Assembly: GCA_964585575.1 (NCBI GenBank)
Contig: CAZPEM010000145.1
Location: 1-8,197, forward strand
Reading direction: 5' to 3'
Length of the DNA stretch: 8,197 bases
From: UBA4655 sp964585575
GTDB lineage: Bacteria > Planctomycetota > Planctomycetia > Pirellulales > UBA1268
Program-made: the position numbers and the translations under genes
Shown: piece after piece, positions 7,101-8,197 of the stretch
How the letters are laid out: each line of letters opens with the position of its first letter
How positions within the stretch are numbered: the stretch's first letter is position 1
The notes under the pieces: generated by a model
The model's input: only the letters and a program-made list of their open reading frames with translations
What the model was told of the DNA's origin: nothing
Databases searched by the model: none

Positions 7101-7304
7101 ACCGGCCGCAACATCGGCCAGCAGTTCCAGCTCGTCCGGATCGGCGAGTCGTTTCTCATGACGTTCGGCTTCAACGTCGACTACAGCCGCCAGAACGTCG
7201 GCGTGACGTTCAACCTGCTGCCGCGTTTTGTCTCGCAGACGCAGTTCGCGACCCGCGGCAGCAGCCTCGACATGCCGATGGCGGGAGCCTACGGGCTCGA
7301 GTGA
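4113..7304 (+). CDS. lptD: LptD-like outer-membrane LPS assembly protein (OstA family)
   Basis: LptD forms the outer-membrane beta-barrel that, with LptE, receives LPS from the periplasmic LptA bridge and places it in the outer leaflet. The GTG start gives 1063 residues beginning with a signal peptide: few charges, hydrophobic stretch LVVFAALAAIAAPV, and cleavage predicted after residue 24 (VRA|E). An Ala/Pro-rich stretch follows. Two OstA-like beta-strand regions lie at about 65-160 and 275-405. The hinge into the barrel matches E. coli LptD: GLTSSRMGDPTWEF (378-391) corresponds to the segment with FTSCLPGSDTW, and MLGVPVLWWP (438-447) to the segment with GPVPIFYSP. The remainder, about 450-1040, is rich in alternating aromatic and polar strands, as in a large barrel. 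The mature protein has no cysteine, whereas E. coli LptD needs disulfides. It is also much longer than the 784-residue E. coli protein. After the last evident strand (VGVTFNLLPRF) about 24 residues remain, so the usual aromatic C-terminus is absent. A good promoter precedes it. A different OstA-fold porin is possible but less likely. Confidence 0.82.
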   Translation: MIRPPPSSLVVFAALAAIAAPVRAEPPAAPVASPSGALAALPARGLAAAIQEAGRIEVPAIEPTQEMTIRAGQASRWTEGVYDVWHLTGGVSIVQGGVEAKAHEAVAWIERDAGDAGPGSGDQAELPTPAPRTILVRMAGDVAVSSKGTATATGTIRGPRWAGRFHVVRDPKLDFTSIVPASARPAVYQAAAETATANRDPADDEAVLQAQFSEYGQTPAAAVVAPARVARRLRAFPRSSTPLNAQWFPSPSGTEWIGVITSGVNLVIDGVDPAGPLDISADRVVIWTQAQAQPDLQGNSAQSADTPLELYMEGNVIFRQGQRVVEAMSMYYDVPRSAGQITGAMMLTPAANYAGLVRLRADVIQQIDRSRFIASNAGLTSSRMGDPTWEFRSREIQFTDEQVPLAGPFGQTAVDPETGEPAVEHQQFITSRGNTIRMLGVPVLWWPTFATTAKKPTFYINSLQVKNDRIFGTQVLTSWDAFQVFGIRRQPDGVDWDFDVDYLALRGPAAGTSLLYNRPQFLLGTPANGVLDGWFINDGGIDNVGLYRRDLEFPNSFRGRTFWRHRQQLGGDWQLRGTAGWISDYNFLEQYYESEWEEGYEQRTWLDIRRPIDNRQLRLLTSVRVNPFFTQTEWWPRLDHYVLGQPLLNDAVTWYSHSGAAYARQQLPQAPAANQGGQFFTLLPYEANVLGERFTTRQELDLPFQAGVVKFVPYALGELGHWGQSLSATDPNTPGGAINRAYGQVGIRSSVPFWTADNDVESQLWNVHGLAHKVVFDLDFSYATSTQPINRFPLWDQIDDDAINQYRRNIPYWDFGAPFGSGAISPLQAPFIFGPDNKYDPRTYAIRRGAGDWVTGPTELVDDLTAFRLGLRQRWQTKRGPIGNRRIIDWITFDIDGEVFPTTSQNFGQAMGLWQYDFKWHVGDRTVLLSTADVDFFNRGQQLYTVGAMLNRTSRGSLYLGYNSFAGPIDASVLVGSYTYRMSPKWASSFGGAVDLTGRNIGQQFQLVRIGESFLMTFGFNVDYSRQNVGVTFNLLPRFVSQTQFATRGSSLDMPMAGAYGLE

Positions 7305-8197
7305 GCCGGCGGGAGCGGCACGCCCTCGGCGGTCAGTACCGCGTGGAAGCGGCGGTAAGCCTCGTCAAATGTTTTCAGGAGCTTCGGCGAGACGTCCTCC
7401 CGCCAGCGGCCCTGGTGGGCCTTGTCGGCACGGACCTTCTCGTCGAAAAACCGCCGGGCTTCGGCGTCGGGCTCGCACCCCAGGAAGGCGAACAGTCGGT
7501 CGAACTGCCGATCACGGTCGTGCAGCACGAGCGCGTCCATGTTGACCGTGAGCACGCTCTCCGCGGGGCACCGCGCGAGCGACCGGTGCGCACGCAGCGT
7601 GCGGTCGTACCACCACTCGAGCGCCTGCAGGTGCCGGTCGGGCCCCCACTTCTTCTTGACGACGGAGGCCGCCGAGTCCCGGCCGTCCCGGACGACGTGC
7701 ACGACCTTGGCCTCGGGAAACAGGTCGATGATGCGGTGCGCGTTTTCGGCGTTCGGCGGGGTCGTGTCGACGAAGGCCGTCGCCCCCTCCGCCGCGGCCT
7801 TTTCGCCGAGCAGGCCGTCGACGAGCACTGCCGCGGCCTCGCGAGCCCCGCGCGGGCAGGCAGCCTCGAACGCGGCCACGTGTTCCAGGAACGACTCGCG
7901 GTCGAATCCGCGGTGAAGGCCTCTCGGCGTGCCGGTCGGCCCGGTTCGAAGCCACCAACGGCCTTGCATGCCCCGGAGGAATCCCGCCAGGTCCGTCTCC
8001 TGACGGCTTTTTTTCGATCCGACGAGCGACGCGAGCCTCCGGCTGATCGACCTGCCGAGCCCCTCGGGAGGAAGCCGTTCCTCCAGGTACTCTATTCGAG
8101 TCCGCGGGCCGAGGACCAGGTCGAGCAATCCACCCGAATCGGTGATGAACCGCACCTCCCGCGGAAAGGTGCTCCAGATGTGCGAGTGACTGCCGAG
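7289..8197 (-). CDS. Sulfotransferase, PAPS-dependent (5' end beyond the window)
   Basis: The enzyme would transfer sulfate from PAPS to an acceptor that the sequence does not reveal, perhaps a glycan, lipid or small molecule. Of the protein, 302 residues are visible (numbered here from the right edge), and the frame stays open to the edge. The 3'-phosphate-binding region is clear: FVDTTPPNAENA (142-153), then VVHVVRDGRDSAASV (165-179) with the characteristic Arg and Ser. A C-terminal KAHQGRW (259-265) resembles the RKGxxGxW motif. The N-terminal PAPS loop (GxxRSGTT type) is absent. The first visible residues, SHSHIWSTFPREVRFI, look like the segment that normally follows that loop, so probably only a few tens of residues are missing. 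An internal GTG at 8155 could be taken as a start, but it would remove this conserved segment and has no spaced ribosome-binding site. The gene converges on lptD and overlaps its end by 16 bp. Confidence 0.85.
   Translation of the reverse strand, partial: LGSHSHIWSTFPREVRFITDSGGLLDLVLGPRTRIEYLEERLPPEGLGRSISRRLASLVGSKKSRQETDLAGFLRGMQGRWWLRTGPTGTPRGLHRGFDRESFLEHVAAFEAACPRGAREAAAVLVDGLLGEKAAAEGATAFVDTTPPNAENAHRIIDLFPEAKVVHVVRDGRDSAASVVKKKWGPDRHLQALEWWYDRTLRAHRSLARCPAESVLTVNMDALVLHDRDRQFDRLFAFLGCEPDAEARRFFDEKVRADKAHQGRWREDVSPKLLKTFDEAYRRFHAVLTAEGVPLPPAHSSP

Noticed and set aside
8153..8155. GTG as the true start of the sulfotransferase
   Set aside because: The frame continues to the window edge with family-like sequence, and the GGGAG directly abuts the GTG without normal spacing. 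The gene is better treated as 5'-partial.
1..8197. Mobile elements, CRISPR arrays, tRNA or rRNA genes, or a defence system
   Set aside because: No transposase or integrase sequence, repeat-spacer pattern, cloverleaf or rRNA-like stretch was seen. The window is filled by four ordinary genes.

Overview
The window is a GC-rich chromosomal segment from a Gram-negative (diderm) bacterium. The combination of an LptD-type outer-membrane protein, an RND/MMPL exporter, an M17 aminopeptidase and a PAPS-dependent sulfotransferase would fit a planctomycete. That placement rests on gene content and base composition only, so it is an inference. No ribosomal or other marker gene is present to confirm it.

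Layout, left to right. Positions 1-144 are non-coding as far as can be seen and hold several adjacent hairpins. Positions 145-1641 (minus) encode a leucyl aminopeptidase (PepA, M17). Positions 1703-4006 (minus) encode a 12-segment RND-superfamily exporter of the MMPL type. These two minus-strand genes lie 61 bp apart in the same direction and probably form an operon with the exporter first. Positions 4007-4112 are a short divergent intergenic region with a good sigma70-type promoter pointing right. Positions 4113-7304 (plus) encode a 1063-residue LptD-like lipopolysaccharide assembly protein with a signal peptide. Positions 7289-8197 (minus) encode a sulfotransferase whose 5' end lies beyond the right edge. 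Its 3' end overlaps the lptD 3' end by 16 bp.

How the genes may work together. LptD inserts LPS into the outer membrane. The divergent RND protein belongs to a superfamily that moves lipids and hydrophobic compounds. The sulfotransferase could decorate a surface glycan or lipid, although its acceptor is unknown. Three of the four genes are therefore plausibly envelope-related. PepA is a cytoplasmic housekeeping peptidase and is probably a passenger in the exporter transcription unit.

I see no mobile element, CRISPR array, tRNA or rRNA gene, and no evident new multi-gene system. The points most worth a second look are a cysteine-free LptD with an enlarged N-terminal region and a C-terminal extension, the compact divergent exporter/lptD control region, a strand-asymmetric hairpin after pepA, and a 12-bp perfect inverted repeat inside the exporter gene.
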